NCBI RefSeq assembly: GCF_003403075.1
Contig: NZ_CP031557.1
Span: forward strand, 3,534,001 to 3,598,000
DNA: 64,000 bases
Origin: Flavobacterium psychrotrophum
GTDB lineage: Bacteria; Bacteroidota; Bacteroidia; Flavobacteriales; Flavobacteriaceae
Direction of reading: 5' to 3'
Part shown: piece after piece, positions 9,685 to 19,548 of the stretch
Numbering within the stretch: position 1 is the stretch's first letter
Layout of the letters: every line of letters begins with the position of its first letter
Notes under the pieces: model-generated
What the model was told of the DNA's origin: nothing
What the model saw: the letters and a program-made list of their open reading frames with translations, nothing else
Database searches by the model: none
Position numbers and translations under genes: made by a program

Positions 9685-9692
9685 TACGTTTG
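9685..9692 (+). promoter_or_regulatory. Probable -7 promoter box for the small secreted protein at 9716
   Basis: TACGTTTG matches TAnnTTTG, 23 bases before the ATG. A TTTG at 9653 is too far (28 bases) to be a convincing -33 element. Confidence 0.45.
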
Positions 9693-9715
9693 CTAAAACT
9701 TAATACACCTATTTA

Positions 9716-10327
9716 ATGAAATCTATTATCCTTACCGGTTTTGCATTACTACAAATATTGTTTTGCAACGCGCAACAAAAAGCCCAAGGCCCTATTGTTA
9801 TGACTGCTAAAGTATATTCTGATAATAATGAAATCATGGATTTGATGCGGTTTGAAAACATCAATTATTTCAAAACCCTGTTTAAAGGTGACAGTCTTGT
9901 AAACAAAAAATTCACCATTACCTCAAAGGAATTCTGGAAAGGTAAACTTACCAAAACAGACACTATACTAAACAAAAGCATTTTTGAATACATTGGCGTA
10001 AACAAAGCCGATTCTATACCCTTAAGGGTAATAAGCAGCACCGCAGGCAAGGACATCAGGATAAAATTTATATTTGACCGTTTCGAAACCGAGCACACAT
10101 TTAAAGGCCTTAAAACAAACGACTACAGTCTAAGAGACTTTGGCACCGCCCTGCCCATCTTGCCTAACAAACCGTTTTATGCCTTTGCTTATATACTACC
10201 TTATGAAGATAAAGAGGGTGCCAAATACTGGTGCGCCGTAGAAAGCAGCGGAAAAGACATTGAAACCTGGGGCAAGGAATTTGGCATAAAGCATTACATC
10301 TTGTTTGAGATGAACTTTTTTGAGTAG
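9716..10327 (+). CDS. Secreted protein of unknown function
   Basis: I do not recognise this 203-residue protein. It starts with a Sec signal peptide (MKSIILTGFALLQILFCNAQ, cleavage near residue 19-20). The rest is a soluble mixed alpha/beta-looking sequence with several Lys/Thr-rich segments (KEFWKGKLTKTDTIL) and no membrane helices. The single Cys in the signal is followed by N, so it is not a lipobox. It is preceded by a -7 box and probably transcribed alone. Its TAG stop at 10325-10327 directly abuts the stop of the convergent queG with no spacer or visible terminator. Confidence 0.8.
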   Translation: MKSIILTGFALLQILFCNAQQKAQGPIVMTAKVYSDNNEIMDLMRFENINYFKTLFKGDSLVNKKFTITSKEFWKGKLTKTDTILNKSIFEYIGVNKADSIPLRVISSTAGKDIRIKFIFDRFETEHTFKGLKTNDYSLRDFGTALPILPNKPFYAFAYILPYEDKEGAKYWCAVESSGKDIETWGKEFGIKHYILFEMNFFE

Positions 10328-11260
10328 TTATAGCAGGGGCTTAAGGAAATTGATATTCCTCTTAAGCCCTTCATATTTTGTGCGCTTAACCGCAGAGTTT
10401 TTAAATACTGCCCTAAAGGTATCTTCGGTAATCTCCTCCCAGTCTTTTTTAGTCATGCTTAAAAGATCAGGGTGTGGGTTGAATAACGGTTCTCGGTGAG
10501 GTTTAGAGAAGCGGTTCCACGGGCACACATCCTGGCACACATCACAACCAAAAGCCCAGTCGCCAAAGCTGCCTTTCATGCTTTCGGGAATATTCTCTTT
10601 AAGTTCAATAGTAAAGTATGATATGCACTTGCTGCCATCTACCACATAAGGCGCTATAATGGCCTCGGTAGGGCAGGCGTCAAGGCATGCGGTACAAGAG
10701 CCGCAATGGTCGGTTACGGCATGGTCATATTCCAGTTCGATGTCTACAATAAGCTCGGCAATAAAAAAGAACGAGCCTGTTTTTTTACTCAGCAGGTTAC
10801 TGTTCTTGCCTATCCAGCCCAGGCCACTTTTAGCTGCCCAGGACTTATCTAATACGGGAGCACTATCTACAAAAGCCCTTCCCCCTACTTCGCCTATATT
10901 TTCGTTAATCGAATGTAGCAACTCTTTTAATTTCTCCTTGATTACAAAATGGTAATCCTGCCCATAAGCATATTTAGAAATTTTGAAAGTGCCTTCGGTT
11001 TGTTTTTCTTCGGGATAATAATTCAGTAGTAAGGATATCACGCTTTTAGAACCTTCCACCAGTAAAGTCGGGTCAAGCCGCTTGTCAAAATGATTCTCCA
11101 TGTACTGCATCTGACCATGGCGGTTTTGATTGAGCCAGGCTTCAAGGCGTGGCGCTTCTTCTTCAAGGAAACCGGCTTTAGAAATACCGCATGACATAAA
11201 GCCGAGTCTTTTGGATTCGTCCTTTATAAATTGGGAATATTTTATTTTATTATCAATCAT
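10328..11260 (-). CDS. queG: Epoxyqueuosine reductase QueG
   Basis: Catalyses the last step of queuosine formation in tRNA, reducing epoxyqueuosine with a cobalamin cofactor and two [4Fe-4S] clusters. The 310 residues fit the shorter form of the family. The cobalamin-binding N-terminal half includes [25 protein letters not shown] in the 140-165 region, with the Asp expected near the active site. The two cluster motifs are [16 protein letters not shown] and [11 protein letters not shown]. Start ATG at 11260. The gene is convergent with the hypothetical gene at 9716, touching it stop to stop. Upstream lies an inverted-repeat element separating it from ruvB. Confidence 0.96.
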   Translation of the reverse strand: MIDNKIKYSQFIKDESKRLGFMSCGISKAGFLEEEAPRLEAWLNQNRHGQMQYMENHFDKRLDPTLLVEGSKSVISLLLNYYPEEKQTEGTFKISKYAYGQDYHFVIKEKLKELLHSINENIGEVGGRAFVDSAPVLDKSWAAKSGLGWIGKNSNLLSKKTGSFFFIAELIVDIELEYDHAVTDHCGSCTACLDACPTEAIIAPYVVDGSKCISYFTIELKENIPESMKGSFGDWAFGCDVCQDVCPWNRFSKPHREPLFNPHPDLLSMTKKDWEEITEDTFRAVFKNSAVKRTKYEGLKRNINFLKPLL

Positions 11261-11293
11261 ACAACATCAGCCTCTTCAGATTTTATGAGGCGG

Positions 11294-11382
11294 CTGTCAT
11301 TGCGAGGAACGAAGCAATCTAATAAATAAGACTACAAATTAACTCTGTAACAATAAGATTGCTTCGTTCCTCGCAATGACAG
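11294..11382. repeat. 27-bp perfect inverted repeat, dispersed palindromic element
   Basis: Left arm 11294-11320 and right arm 11356-11382 are exact reverse complements over 27 bases (core TTGCGAGGAACGAAGCAATC), around a 35-base AT-rich loop. A transcript could form a long hairpin. The core resembles short palindromic repeats scattered through many Bacteroidetes genomes; that is from memory and was not searched. It occupies most of the queG-ruvB gap. Whether it moves or acts on RNA is unknown. Confidence 0.85.
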
Positions 11383-11396
11383 AGCGGGAGAGTGAA

Positions 11397-11432
11397 GCTG
11401 CTCCCTCTCCTTTGGAGAGGGCTGGGGTGAGG
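11397..11432. repeat. Second dispersed repeat with CCCTCTCC/GGAGAGGG hairpin
   Basis: CCCTCTCC-TTT-GGAGAGGG (11403-11421) followed by CTGGGGTGAGG. A degraded relative with the same flanks GCTGCTC...GGGCTGGGGT lies at 33183-33217, so this is a repeat family within the window. Confidence 0.75.
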
Positions 11433-11448
11433 CCCTTAAAACCGTAAA

Positions 11449-12471
11449 TCAAAAAAGACCACCCTGCACACCCGGCTGTACCCTGCCCAAGTGTTTATAC
11501 GCTTTATCAGTCACTTCACGGCCGCGAGGGGTACGAATGATAAACCCTTCCTGAATCAGGAATGGCTCATACACTTCCTCTATGGTTTCGCCACTTTCAG
11601 ATACTGCCGTTGCAAGTGTAGACAAACCAACCGGACCACCTTTAAATTTATCGATAATGGTTGTCAGGATTTTGTTATCCATCTCATCAAGGCCGTGTGC
11701 ATCAACGTGCAGCGCCTTTAATGAGTAACGAGCTATTTCAATATCAATCTTGCCATTGCCTTTGATCTGGGCAAAGTCGCGCACACGACGCAAAAGTGCG
11801 TTGGCAATACGCGGCGTACCACGGCTGCGGCCGGCAATTTCGATAGCGGCTTCCATGGTAATGGGCATTTTTAGTATACCCGAACTACGCTCTACAATGG
11901 TAGTAAGTAATTCTTTTGTATAGTACTGCAACCTGCTCTGGATACCAAAACGGGCACGCATAGGCGCTGTAAGAAGCCCTGATCGTGTGGTAGCACCAAC
12001 TAATGTAAACGGACTAAGTCCTATCTGTACCGAGCGCGCATTAGGCCCGCTCTCTATCATAATATCGATTTTGAAGTCTTCCATAGCAGAATACAGGTAT
12101 TCTTCCACTACGGGGCTAAGGCGGTGTATCTCGTCTATAAAAAGGATGTCGCGTTCATCAAGGCCAGTGAGTAGTCCGGCAAGGTCGCCAGGTTTATCCA
12201 GCACGGGGCCTGATGTAATTTTTATACCTACGCCAAGTTCGCTAGCCAGTATATTGGCAAGTGTGGTTTTACCCAGTCCCGGAGGGCCGTGAAAAAGCGT
12301 ATGGTCAAGGGCTTCACCACGCAGGTTAGCCGCCTGTACAAAAACCTTTAGGTTATCGAGCACCTGCTCCTGTCCGGTAAAGTCATCGAACGAGAGGGGG
12401 CGCAACTTCTTTTCAAGGTCGAGCTCTTCGGGGTTAAAATTATTAGCGGTAGGGTCTAAATTAGCATTCAT
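11449..12471 (-). CDS. ruvB: Holliday junction branch migration ATPase RuvB
   Basis: AAA+ motor that works with RuvA to drive branch migration. The 340 residues starting MNANLDPT equal the family norm. Walker A is GPPGLGKTT, Walker B is LFIDEIHRL, sensor I is [10 protein letters not shown] and the arginine finger region is APMRARFG. The C-terminal winged helix ends near [17 protein letters not shown]. The open frame extends 22 codons further upstream, but that extension is unlike RuvB; ATG at 12471 fits. The acetyltransferase gene upstream ends 29 bases before this start on the same strand, so they may be co-transcribed. Confidence 0.97.
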   Translation of the reverse strand: MNANLDPTANNFNPEELDLEKKLRPLSFDDFTGQEQVLDNLKVFVQAANLRGEALDHTLFHGPPGLGKTTLANILASELGVGIKITSGPVLDKPGDLAGLLTGLDERDILFIDEIHRLSPVVEEYLYSAMEDFKIDIMIESGPNARSVQIGLSPFTLVGATTRSGLLTAPMRARFGIQSRLQYYTKELLTTIVERSSGILKMPITMEAAIEIAGRSRGTPRIANALLRRVRDFAQIKGNGKIDIEIARYSLKALHVDAHGLDEMDNKILTTIIDKFKGGPVGLSTLATAVSESGETIEEVYEPFLIQEGFIIRTPRGREVTDKAYKHLGRVQPGVQGGLF

Positions 12472-12500
12472 CCGGCAAATATAGCGCAAATAGCGATAGC

Positions 12501-12794
12501 TTACATTTGATAACCTTCTGAAAGCACATCGTTCCACTCCGGGTGGTTATTTACATAATAAGCCACATAAGAGCAGGACGGCACTATGGTAAGGCCATTT
12601 TCGCGTGCATACTTCAGGGTATCCTGCACAAGGTGCGCCGCTACACCTTTGCCTCGCATTTCATGAGGCACTTCGGTATGGTTTAAATAGACTTTGTTAC
12701 CCTCCCTGTAGTATTCAAGGAACGCGGTATTGCCATCGGCTTCCATTTCAAACTGGCTTTCGGTTTCGTTTATCCTGAAATTTGAAAGTATCAT
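12501..12794 (-). CDS. Small GNAT-like N-acetyltransferase (COG2388 type)
   Basis: A 97-residue compact acetyltransferase-like protein. The acetyl-CoA-binding motif is [23 protein letters not shown] (R/Q-x-x-G-x-G/A pattern, here RGKGVA). It ends with [20 protein letters not shown], typical of the YjdJ/COG2388 group. Substrates of this group are largely unknown. It sits between the permease (38 bases upstream) and ruvB on the same strand. Confidence 0.88.
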   Translation of the reverse strand: MILSNFRINETESQFEMEADGNTAFLEYYREGNKVYLNHTEVPHEMRGKGVAAHLVQDTLKYARENGLTIVPSCSYVAYYVNNHPEWNDVLSEGYQM

Positions 12795-12832
12795 AACCTG
12801 CTTTTTATTAAAGGTACGTAATATTTATAAGA

Positions 12833-14251
12833 TTAGGCCGCCTGCTTAGGTCGGGTAAGGTAATACACCGGGACACCTGCCAACATAATAAGTACACCCC
12901 AGCCGCAGGTTTCGGGTTTATCAATAAGCAGTGCAATACAAAAAGCACTCGCCAAAAGTATATATATAAATGGTAAAACCGGATATCCAAAAGCCTTGTA
13001 AGGGCGTGGCGCATCGGGCATTTTTTTACGCAAAATAAAAATCCCGAAAATGGTAAGGATATAGAATATAACTACGATTATCATAACATAATCAAGCAGG
13101 TCGCCATACTTACCCGTAAGGCACAATGCCGATGCCCAAATACACTGCAGCCATAACCCCCAACCCGGTACACTGGCCTTGTTAAGACCGCCTGCCTTTT
13201 TAAAGAAAAGCCCATCATTAGCCATGGTATAATATACGCGCGCACCTGCAAGGATAAGGCCATTATTACAACCAAAGGTAGAAACCATTATCATAACAGC
13301 GATGATGTATGTCCCAGTGGTTCCAAAAATGTACTGTGATGCTTCTACCGCTACACGTTCTGATGGTGCAAAGGCGATAGTTTCCATAGGCATCACGGCT
13401 ACATACATAATGTTAGCCAGTATATAAATAACCGTCACGATAAGCGTACCGAAGAACAAGCTCAGGCCCACATTACGTTGCGGATTTTTAATTTCACCGG
13501 AAATAAAGGTAACGCCATTCCACGCATCGCTACTAAAAAGCGACCCCACCATACTGGCAGCAATGGCTGAAAGCAATACTGTACCACCTATGGTAGTCCA
13601 TTGACCGGACTCTTCACTATATGACTTTGCCATCCAGGCATCGGCCCAGTTGGCATTCCATATTTCTGCTTTCGCGGCAAGCATAAGGCCAAAAATAACC
13701 AACCCAAAAAGTGAAGCTATCTTAGCCACCGTAAAAACAGTTTGTATGTATTTTGCATTTTTCACACCACGGCTGTTTATGTACGTCAGCAAAATGATAG
13801 TAGCTATCGATACCAGCTGTGCCGCATTGAGTTTAAAAGAACCCAATTCATAAAGTATATTCTGGTCGCCAAGTGACGGAACAATATAAGCCGCAAACTT
13901 ACCAAACGCCACACCCACTGCGGCAATGGTTCCGGTTTGGATAACCGCAAAGAAACTCCACCCATATAAAAACCCAATAAGCTTGTTATAGGCTTCTTTA
14001 AGATATACATATTGACCACCCGCTTTAGGAAACATAGCACTGAGTTCGCCATAACTAATGGCAGCAATCATGGTCATAAGACCGGAAATAACCCATATTA
14101 GCGTAAGCCAACCGGCACTGCCAATGTTCTTTACCATACCGGCACTTACAATAAATATACCTGAGCCAATCATAGAGCCTACTACCAGCATCGTACCATC
14201 CAGCAGGCCAAGCTCGCGCTTAAGGTGTTTGTCTTCGTGTTGTTGTTCCAT
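12833..14251 (-). CDS. APC-family amino acid permease
   Basis: Inner-membrane amino acid transporter or exchanger with about 12 hydrophobic helices over 472 residues. The N-terminal signature GLLDGTMLVVGSMIGSGIF is typical of APC/LAT-like carriers; the GSGIF loop binds the amino acid backbone in known structures. Further motifs are FPKAGGQYVYLKEAY after helix 2 and FISGEIKNPQRNVG midway. The overall pattern resembles SteT-like serine/threonine exchangers, but substrate cannot be assigned. Start ATG at 14251. No metabolic partner gene is adjacent. Confidence 0.92.
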   Translation of the reverse strand: MEQQHEDKHLKRELGLLDGTMLVVGSMIGSGIFIVSAGMVKNIGSAGWLTLIWVISGLMTMIAAISYGELSAMFPKAGGQYVYLKEAYNKLIGFLYGWSFFAVIQTGTIAAVGVAFGKFAAYIVPSLGDQNILYELGSFKLNAAQLVSIATIILLTYINSRGVKNAKYIQTVFTVAKIASLFGLVIFGLMLAAKAEIWNANWADAWMAKSYSEESGQWTTIGGTVLLSAIAASMVGSLFSSDAWNGVTFISGEIKNPQRNVGLSLFFGTLIVTVIYILANIMYVAVMPMETIAFAPSERVAVEASQYIFGTTGTYIIAVMIMVSTFGCNNGLILAGARVYYTMANDGLFFKKAGGLNKASVPGWGLWLQCIWASALCLTGKYGDLLDYVMIIVVIFYILTIFGIFILRKKMPDAPRPYKAFGYPVLPFIYILLASAFCIALLIDKPETCGWGVLIMLAGVPVYYLTRPKQAA

Positions 14252-14304
14252 CCTTGTGTTTGGTTAATGCCTTAAAGATAGCTTTTTTAACGAAATATCA
14301 TAAA

Positions 14305-14336
14305 AAAGAAATGGGACACCCTTTCGGATGTCCCAT
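14305..14336 (-). terminator. Terminator of the act-cox operon
   Basis: Hairpin ATGGGACA(C)CC-TTTC-GG(A)TGTCCCAT at 14311-14336 followed on the minus strand by a T-rich tract. It lies just after the coxA stop and closes the eight-gene respiratory operon. Confidence 0.88.
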
Positions 14337-14358
14337 CTTATATTTAAATCTAAAAATC

Positions 14359-16179
14359 TTAGTGGTGAAGTTGCTCCTCACCTTCCCTGAACGGAACGGT
14401 TTGCGGAACGAAATCTTCTTCATAACCCGGCTTACTGTAGTCATACGGCCACCTGTAAACTTCAGGTATTTCGCCCGGCCAGTTACCGTGGATGTGTTCT
14501 ACAGGAGTAGTCCACTCAAGGGTGTTAGCCCTCCATGGGTTTTGAACCGCACGTTTGCCTTTAAATATGCTGTAGAAGAAGTTCCAAAGGAACACCAACT
14601 GGAATGCAGCACCTATAAGAGCAAACATTGTGATGATAACGTTAACATCTGCAAGGTCATCAAACAGCGGGAAGTTAGAGTTAGTATAATAACGTCTTGG
14701 AAGACCTGCCATACCTACAAAGTGCATCGGGAAGAATACACCGTAAGCACATACCGCAGTTACCCAGAAGTGGATGTAACCAAGCGTTTTGTTCATCATC
14801 CTACCAAACATTTTAGGGAACCAGTGGTAGATACCTGCAAACATACCGTAAAGGGCAGATATACCCATTACAAGGTGGAAGTGAGCAACAACGAAATATG
14901 TATCGTGAACGTTAATATCCAGTGTACTATCTCCAAGGATGATACCTGTAAGACCACCTGTGATGAAAGTAGAAACAAAACCAATAGAGAACAACATTGC
15001 AGGGTTCATCTGAAGGTTACCCCTCCAAAGTGTCGTGATCCAGTTGAATGCTTTTACAGCAGAAGGAATCGCGATAAGTAATGTTGTAAAGGTAAATACC
15101 GATCCAAGGAACGGGTTCATACCAGAGATGAACATGTGGTGACCCCAAACGATAGTTGAAAGGAATGCAATAGCAAGTATAGAGGCAATCATCGCACGGT
15201 AACCAAAGATTGGCTTACGCGCATTTGATGTCATAATTTCAGATACAAGGCCCATCGCAGGAAGGATTACAATGTAAACCTCAGGGTGACCAAGGAACCA
15301 GAATAAGTGCTCAAACAATACCGGAGAACCTCCCTGGTAGTGTAGTACATCTCCTGCAATATAAATATCTGAAAGGAAGAATGAAGTACCAAAACTCCTA
15401 TCCATGATAAGTAGCAATGCCGCAGAAAGTAGTACCGGGAATGATACGATACCAATAACAGCAGTAATGAAAAGCGCCCATATTGTAAGTGGAAGCCTTG
15501 TCATTGACATACCTTTTGTCCTTAGGTTAATAACTGTAACAACATAGTTAAGCGAACCCATTAGTGAAGACGCGATGAAGATAGCCATAGAAACAAGCCA
15601 AAGCGTCATACCTGTACCTGAACCAGGAATAGCCTGAGGCAGGGCACTAAGTGGTGGATAAATCGTCCATCCGGCAGATGCAGGACCTGACTCTACAAAC
15701 AGAGAAAGGATCATGATAACTGCAGAAAGGAAGAACAACCAGTAAGAAACCATGTTCATGAAACCGGATGCCATATCCCGTGCACCAATTTGCAACGGAA
15801 TAAGAAGGTTACTAAATGTACCACTCAAACCGGCTGTTAGTACAAAGAATACCATGATAGTACCGTGAATGGTAACCAGGGCAAGGTAAATATCATTTCT
15901 CATTACACCACCCGGAGCATATTTATCTCCAAGAAGTACTTTGAATATTGTAAATGATTCTTCCGGCCATGCAATCTGCATACGGAATAATAGCGACATC
16001 ACAATACCAATGATACCCATTATAGTACCTGTAAGCAGGTACTGCTTGGCAATCATCTTGTGATCAAGGCTAAAAATATATTTTTCTATAAACGTCTGCT
16101 TATGGTCGTGGTGATGATCGTGGGCATCGTGGTGTCCATGTTCTTCGTGATCGTGCATATCGTGTCCTGCTGCTGACAT
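14359..16179 (-). CDS. coxA: Cytochrome c oxidase subunit I
   Basis: Heme-copper oxidase catalytic subunit that reduces O2 to water and pumps protons. Its 606 residues have about 12 membrane helices. The His-Tyr pair is in GHPEVYIVILP, the CuB histidines in WGHHMFISGM, and the heme a / a3 ligands in HDTYFVVAHFHLVMG, making it an A-type oxidase. The first 28 residues are unusual: 11 His among the first 26, with many Asp (HDMHDHEEHGHHDAHDHHH). The C-terminal tail PFREGEEQLHH is also charged. Last gene of the operon after coxB (41-base gap). Subunits III/IV and assembly factors are not in the window. Confidence 0.97.
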   Translation of the reverse strand: MSAAGHDMHDHEEHGHHDAHDHHHDHKQTFIEKYIFSLDHKMIAKQYLLTGTIMGIIGIVMSLLFRMQIAWPEESFTIFKVLLGDKYAPGGVMRNDIYLALVTIHGTIMVFFVLTAGLSGTFSNLLIPLQIGARDMASGFMNMVSYWLFFLSAVIMILSLFVESGPASAGWTIYPPLSALPQAIPGSGTGMTLWLVSMAIFIASSLMGSLNYVVTVINLRTKGMSMTRLPLTIWALFITAVIGIVSFPVLLSAALLLIMDRSFGTSFFLSDIYIAGDVLHYQGGSPVLFEHLFWFLGHPEVYIVILPAMGLVSEIMTSNARKPIFGYRAMIASILAIAFLSTIVWGHHMFISGMNPFLGSVFTFTTLLIAIPSAVKAFNWITTLWRGNLQMNPAMLFSIGFVSTFITGGLTGIILGDSTLDINVHDTYFVVAHFHLVMGISALYGMFAGIYHWFPKMFGRMMNKTLGYIHFWVTAVCAYGVFFPMHFVGMAGLPRRYYTNSNFPLFDDLADVNVIITMFALIGAAFQLVFLWNFFYSIFKGKRAVQNPWRANTLEWTTPVEHIHGNWPGEIPEVYRWPYDYSKPGYEEDFVPQTVPFREGEEQLHH

Positions 16180-16220
16180 ATTTCTTTAATTTGATGTATT
16201 GTAAAAGAATTATTTTTTAA

Positions 16221-17429
16221 TTAGTGTGCTGCTGCTACCGTTGCTGTGGTATCTTTTGCAGTCGTTGCGGTAGAATCTACTTTAGTTGCTGTAGACTCTC
16301 CCGCAGCCGGAGCTGCACCTTCAGCAGGAGCCGGAGCTGCTGCACCTTCTTTTTCTTTCTTTATAGCTGTGCCAAATGTTTCTTTAGCACCAAGCCATTT
16401 ATTAAAGTCTGCTTCGTCTTCAACAACAATTTTCATTTGCATGTTGTAGTGAGAAGCACCACAAATCTTGTTACAAAGCAATAAGTAATCAAAAGTATAA
16501 GGATCTAATGCTGATTTACCATCTGCAACAAGCTCAGCACTCTTTTTAGAACGGATCTCGTTGATGTGGTTAACCTTTTGCATAATCTTAGGATCTTGAC
16601 GCATCTCATCTGTAGTGATGGTAGGTATAAAGCCAAACTGTGTAACCATACCCGGCACTACGTTCATCTGTGCCCTAAAGTGTGGCATATAAGCCGAGTG
16701 TAGCACATCCTGAGAACGGAATTTAAAGATAATTTGTTTACCTTTTGGTAAGTGTAGTTCTGATGCCTGGATATCATCCTGAGCATTAGGATCTGATTCA
16801 TCTACACCCAGTGTGTTTATGCCTTTTATGTAACGCACGTTTGCTTTTCCAAGCTTACCGTCTTTACCTGCATAACGCACTTCCCAGCTAAATTGTTTTG
16901 CATATACTTCTACATATACAGCATCTTCTTTAGCTTCTTCTTCAATAAACATGATGTTAGTCCAAGCATAAAGTCCGTAAAGGATAAGGCCTGCAAGAAC
17001 AATAACAGGTATTATAGTCCAGATAAATTCAAGTTTATCGTTATCTGCATAGTAAAAAGCCACTTTACCTTTTTCGCCCCTGTACTTAAATGAAAAGTAG
17101 TGAAGCAAAAACTGCGTTATGAACTGTACTACAAAGATAAGCCACATAGATATCGACATAAGGTTGTCATACTGTGGGCCGTGTTCTGAAGCCGGAGTAC
17201 CTAATACAAGGTGCCCCCATTTCCATAATGAAAAAATTGTAAATACATAGATAAACCCAACAAAAGCAAACATAAGGTAACCGTTTACGGTATTATCCCT
17301 TTCTGTAGCCACACCGGTATCTTCGGCTTGAGCAGCCGCACCCACCTGCGTAAGATGGAATATCTTGGTTAATTGCCATATGGCAACACCTAATAGAACT
17401 ACAACTATAAATATCAATAAACTCGTCAT
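16221..17429 (-). CDS. coxB: Cytochrome c oxidase subunit II
   Basis: Carries the binuclear CuA centre that receives electrons for subunit I. The 402 residues contain membrane helices at about 1-18, 48-72, 88-110 and 140-160, then a periplasmic cupredoxin domain. CuA ligands are visible in VLHSAYMPH and CNKICGASHYNMQM; the residue usually Glu between the two Cys is Lys here. There is no CxxCH, so no fused cytochrome c; electrons must come from the complex III hemes or a separate cytochrome. The last 45 residues are a low-complexity Ala/Thr/Pro tail (EGAAAPAPAEGAAPAAGES...). Gap of 19 bases from actF and 41 to coxA. Confidence 0.96.
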   Translation of the reverse strand: MTSLLIFIVVVLLGVAIWQLTKIFHLTQVGAAAQAEDTGVATERDNTVNGYLMFAFVGFIYVFTIFSLWKWGHLVLGTPASEHGPQYDNLMSISMWLIFVVQFITQFLLHYFSFKYRGEKGKVAFYYADNDKLEFIWTIIPVIVLAGLILYGLYAWTNIMFIEEEAKEDAVYVEVYAKQFSWEVRYAGKDGKLGKANVRYIKGINTLGVDESDPNAQDDIQASELHLPKGKQIIFKFRSQDVLHSAYMPHFRAQMNVVPGMVTQFGFIPTITTDEMRQDPKIMQKVNHINEIRSKKSAELVADGKSALDPYTFDYLLLCNKICGASHYNMQMKIVVEDEADFNKWLGAKETFGTAIKKEKEGAAAPAPAEGAAPAAGESTATKVDSTATTAKDTTATVAAAH

Positions 17430-17448
17430 CTGTTTATTTCTTTAAATA

Positions 17449-18969
17449 TTAATAATGGAAATGCTTACTTTCTTCGATAAGCGGGTTACGTTTAGCCAGT
17501 AACGGTGCTTTAGTAAGAGCAGAGAATATTACTAGTATAAACAACCCAAGGAAGAACAATACCGCACCTATCTCACCTGCACCGATAAACCACTGGTCTC
17601 CCACGGTAGCCGGCATAATCATGTTAAAGAAGTCAATGTAGTGACCCGTAAGTATTACGATACCAGCCATAACAACGATCCATGAAAGGCGTTTGAAATC
17701 TGTATTAACAAGTATAAGAACCGGGAAAACAAAGTTCATTGCAACCATACCAAAGAATGGAAGGTTATAGTTCTCAATTCTCATTTTAAAGTATACAACC
17801 TCTTCCGGTATATCAGCATACCACATAAGCATGAACTGAGAGAACCAAAGATACGTCCAGAATACACTGATACCAAACATAAATTTAGCAAGGTCATGGA
17901 TGTGGCTTGTATTAACATACTCAAGGTAACCTCTTGATTTAAGGTAAAGCGTAACCATAGCTATAACGGTGATACCGCTTACAAAGAAACTTGCAAACAC
18001 ATACCATCCAAAAAGTGTGCTGTACCAGTGTGGATCTACCGACATGATCCAGTCCCATGAAGAGATAGACTCTGTAACGATAAAGAACACAAGGAATGCA
18101 GCAGAAGCTTTAAAGTTTTTCTTGTAGAATGAGTTGTCTGTAGCATTATCCTGGGCAAGAGAGTTTTTAACGGCTATCTGACGGTATAATATCCATCCAC
18201 CCATAAACACTACTGCACGGAAAAGGAAGAACGGTCCATTAAGGAAACCTGTCTTACCCTGTATAAGGTGATCTTTTGCAACTACCTCAGGATCCATCCA
18301 TATAAATAAGTGGTGTACTTGCGCAACACCAAGAACTAACAATATAAGAACAATAATTGCACCTGGTATAAGGTATGCAGAGATACCCTCCATTACCCTG
18401 AACAATACAGGAGACCAACCGGCCTGTGCAGCATTTTGTATTGCATAAAAAGCAAGTGCCCCAAGAGCTATAAGCATAAAGAACAATGCAGCTACATATA
18501 CAGCAGCCCAAGGCTTGTTTTGAAGCTGGTGGTACACATGCTCTACGTGCTCTTTGTGAGCTTCATGTTCAGCATGAGCATCAGCATCGTGGCCTTCGTG
18601 AGCAACCGCAGCTTCAGCATGGCTTTCTTCGTGGCCAGTTGTTGATGCGTGTTCTGTTGCAACTTCCGCAACAGCAGTAACAGTATCAGCAGTAGCTTCT
18701 GTTTCTGCAACAGCAGCCGTATCATGACCTTCGTGAGCAGCTTCTGCATGTGCAGCATGCTCATCATGAACCGCATGTACTTCTACAGCATCATGAGCTT
18801 CCTCATGTGCAGCTTCACCGTGCCCACCGTGAGCGTGCTCAGCATTTATTATTGCCTCAACTTCTTCAGCTGATTTTGGCGCAGTAAAAAAACTGTAGCC
18901 AATACCAAGGGCGCCAACCACCATCAGTACAAAAGCCAACGTTTTTAATTTACTAGAAAATGTATACAT
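17449..18969 (-). CDS. actF: Alternative complex III subunit ActF with long His-rich insert
   Basis: Membrane quinol:cytochrome c oxidoreductase subunit, related to ActC/NrfD in fold (about 10 helices). The first helix (about 9-29) is followed by a very unusual low-complexity segment, residues about 41-147, rich in His, Ala and Glu with 22 His (AHEGHDTAAV and a second AHEGHDADAH copy). The membrane core starts at about 154 (WAAVYVAALFFMLIALGALAFY). Later conserved stretches include SSWDWIMSVDPHWYSTLFGWYVFAS and YFKMRIENYNLPFFGM. The insert probably lies in the periplasm if the N-terminus is cytoplasmic. Gap 25 bases from actE, 19 to coxB. Confidence 0.94.
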   Translation of the reverse strand: MYTFSSKLKTLAFVLMVVGALGIGYSFFTAPKSAEEVEAIINAEHAHGGHGEAAHEEAHDAVEVHAVHDEHAAHAEAAHEGHDTAAVAETEATADTVTAVAEVATEHASTTGHEESHAEAAVAHEGHDADAHAEHEAHKEHVEHVYHQLQNKPWAAVYVAALFFMLIALGALAFYAIQNAAQAGWSPVLFRVMEGISAYLIPGAIIVLILLVLGVAQVHHLFIWMDPEVVAKDHLIQGKTGFLNGPFFLFRAVVFMGGWILYRQIAVKNSLAQDNATDNSFYKKNFKASAAFLVFFIVTESISSWDWIMSVDPHWYSTLFGWYVFASFFVSGITVIAMVTLYLKSRGYLEYVNTSHIHDLAKFMFGISVFWTYLWFSQFMLMWYADIPEEVVYFKMRIENYNLPFFGMVAMNFVFPVLILVNTDFKRLSWIVVMAGIVILTGHYIDFFNMIMPATVGDQWFIGAGEIGAVLFFLGLFILVIFSALTKAPLLAKRNPLIEESKHFHY

Positions 18970-18994
18970 ATTTTATGCTTTCAGTGTTCTACAA

Positions 18995-19540
18995 TTATAA
19001 TTCGCTCTTAAGTTTCATAACATAGTGAGCCACCTGCCAGCGTTCTTTCTGGCTAAGCTGGTTAGCATGAGAGCCCATCATGTTACGACCGTATGTTTCC
19101 ACATGGAAAACACTACCTTCATTAATATCCCTGTCTTTATAGTTAGGAACACCGGCAAATTTTTCCCTTTTTGCAAGGTTTCCTTTACCATCACCTTTAT
19201 CGCCGTGGCAAATAGCACAGTATATCGTGAAAAGCTCTTTGCCCTTAGCTTCGTCTACTTCAGCCGCAGCTAAAGGAGAAACAAGGCCAGCTTTTGCAGC
19301 GTTGTAACCTTCTTCTGTATTTGGATATTCATAAGGAGTGAATCCCCTTGGTATAGAACCTGCAGCAGGAAGCTGACCTTCTTTACCATTTTTAAAAGCG
19401 CCTGACTCTGAATATGTCTCATACCCTACAGACTCGTACATGTTTGGCATGTACTGGTAGTTAGGTTCTGATTTATTGAAGCATGAGGTAAGCGCCGCCG
19501 AGGCAGAAACCACAAATGCTATTTTATATAATGCTTTCAT
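18995..19540 (-). CDS. actE: Alternative complex III subunit ActE, monoheme cytochrome c lipoprotein
   Basis: A 181-residue periplasmic cytochrome c of the respiratory complex. The N-terminus MKALYKIAFVVSASAALTSC is a lipoprotein signal with lipobox ALTSC, so it is membrane-tethered. The heme c motif CAICH is followed by GDKGDGKGNLAKREKFAGVPNY, with the axial Met likely in RNMMGSHANQLSQKERW. Family role: electron transfer between the ActA hemes and the acceptor. Gap of 8 bases after actD. Confidence 0.95.
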   Translation of the reverse strand: MKALYKIAFVVSASAALTSCFNKSEPNYQYMPNMYESVGYETYSESGAFKNGKEGQLPAAGSIPRGFTPYEYPNTEEGYNAAKAGLVSPLAAAEVDEAKGKELFTIYCAICHGDKGDGKGNLAKREKFAGVPNYKDRDINEGSVFHVETYGRNMMGSHANQLSQKERWQVAHYVMKLKSEL

Positions 19541-19548
19541 ACTTCTTG

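Noticed and set aside
14254..15081. 275-codon plus-strand open frame opposite coxA
   Set aside because: It lies antisense to a highly conserved oxidase gene, its sequence is Cys/Lys/Thr-rich without a fold pattern, and it mirrors the codon bias of the opposite strand.
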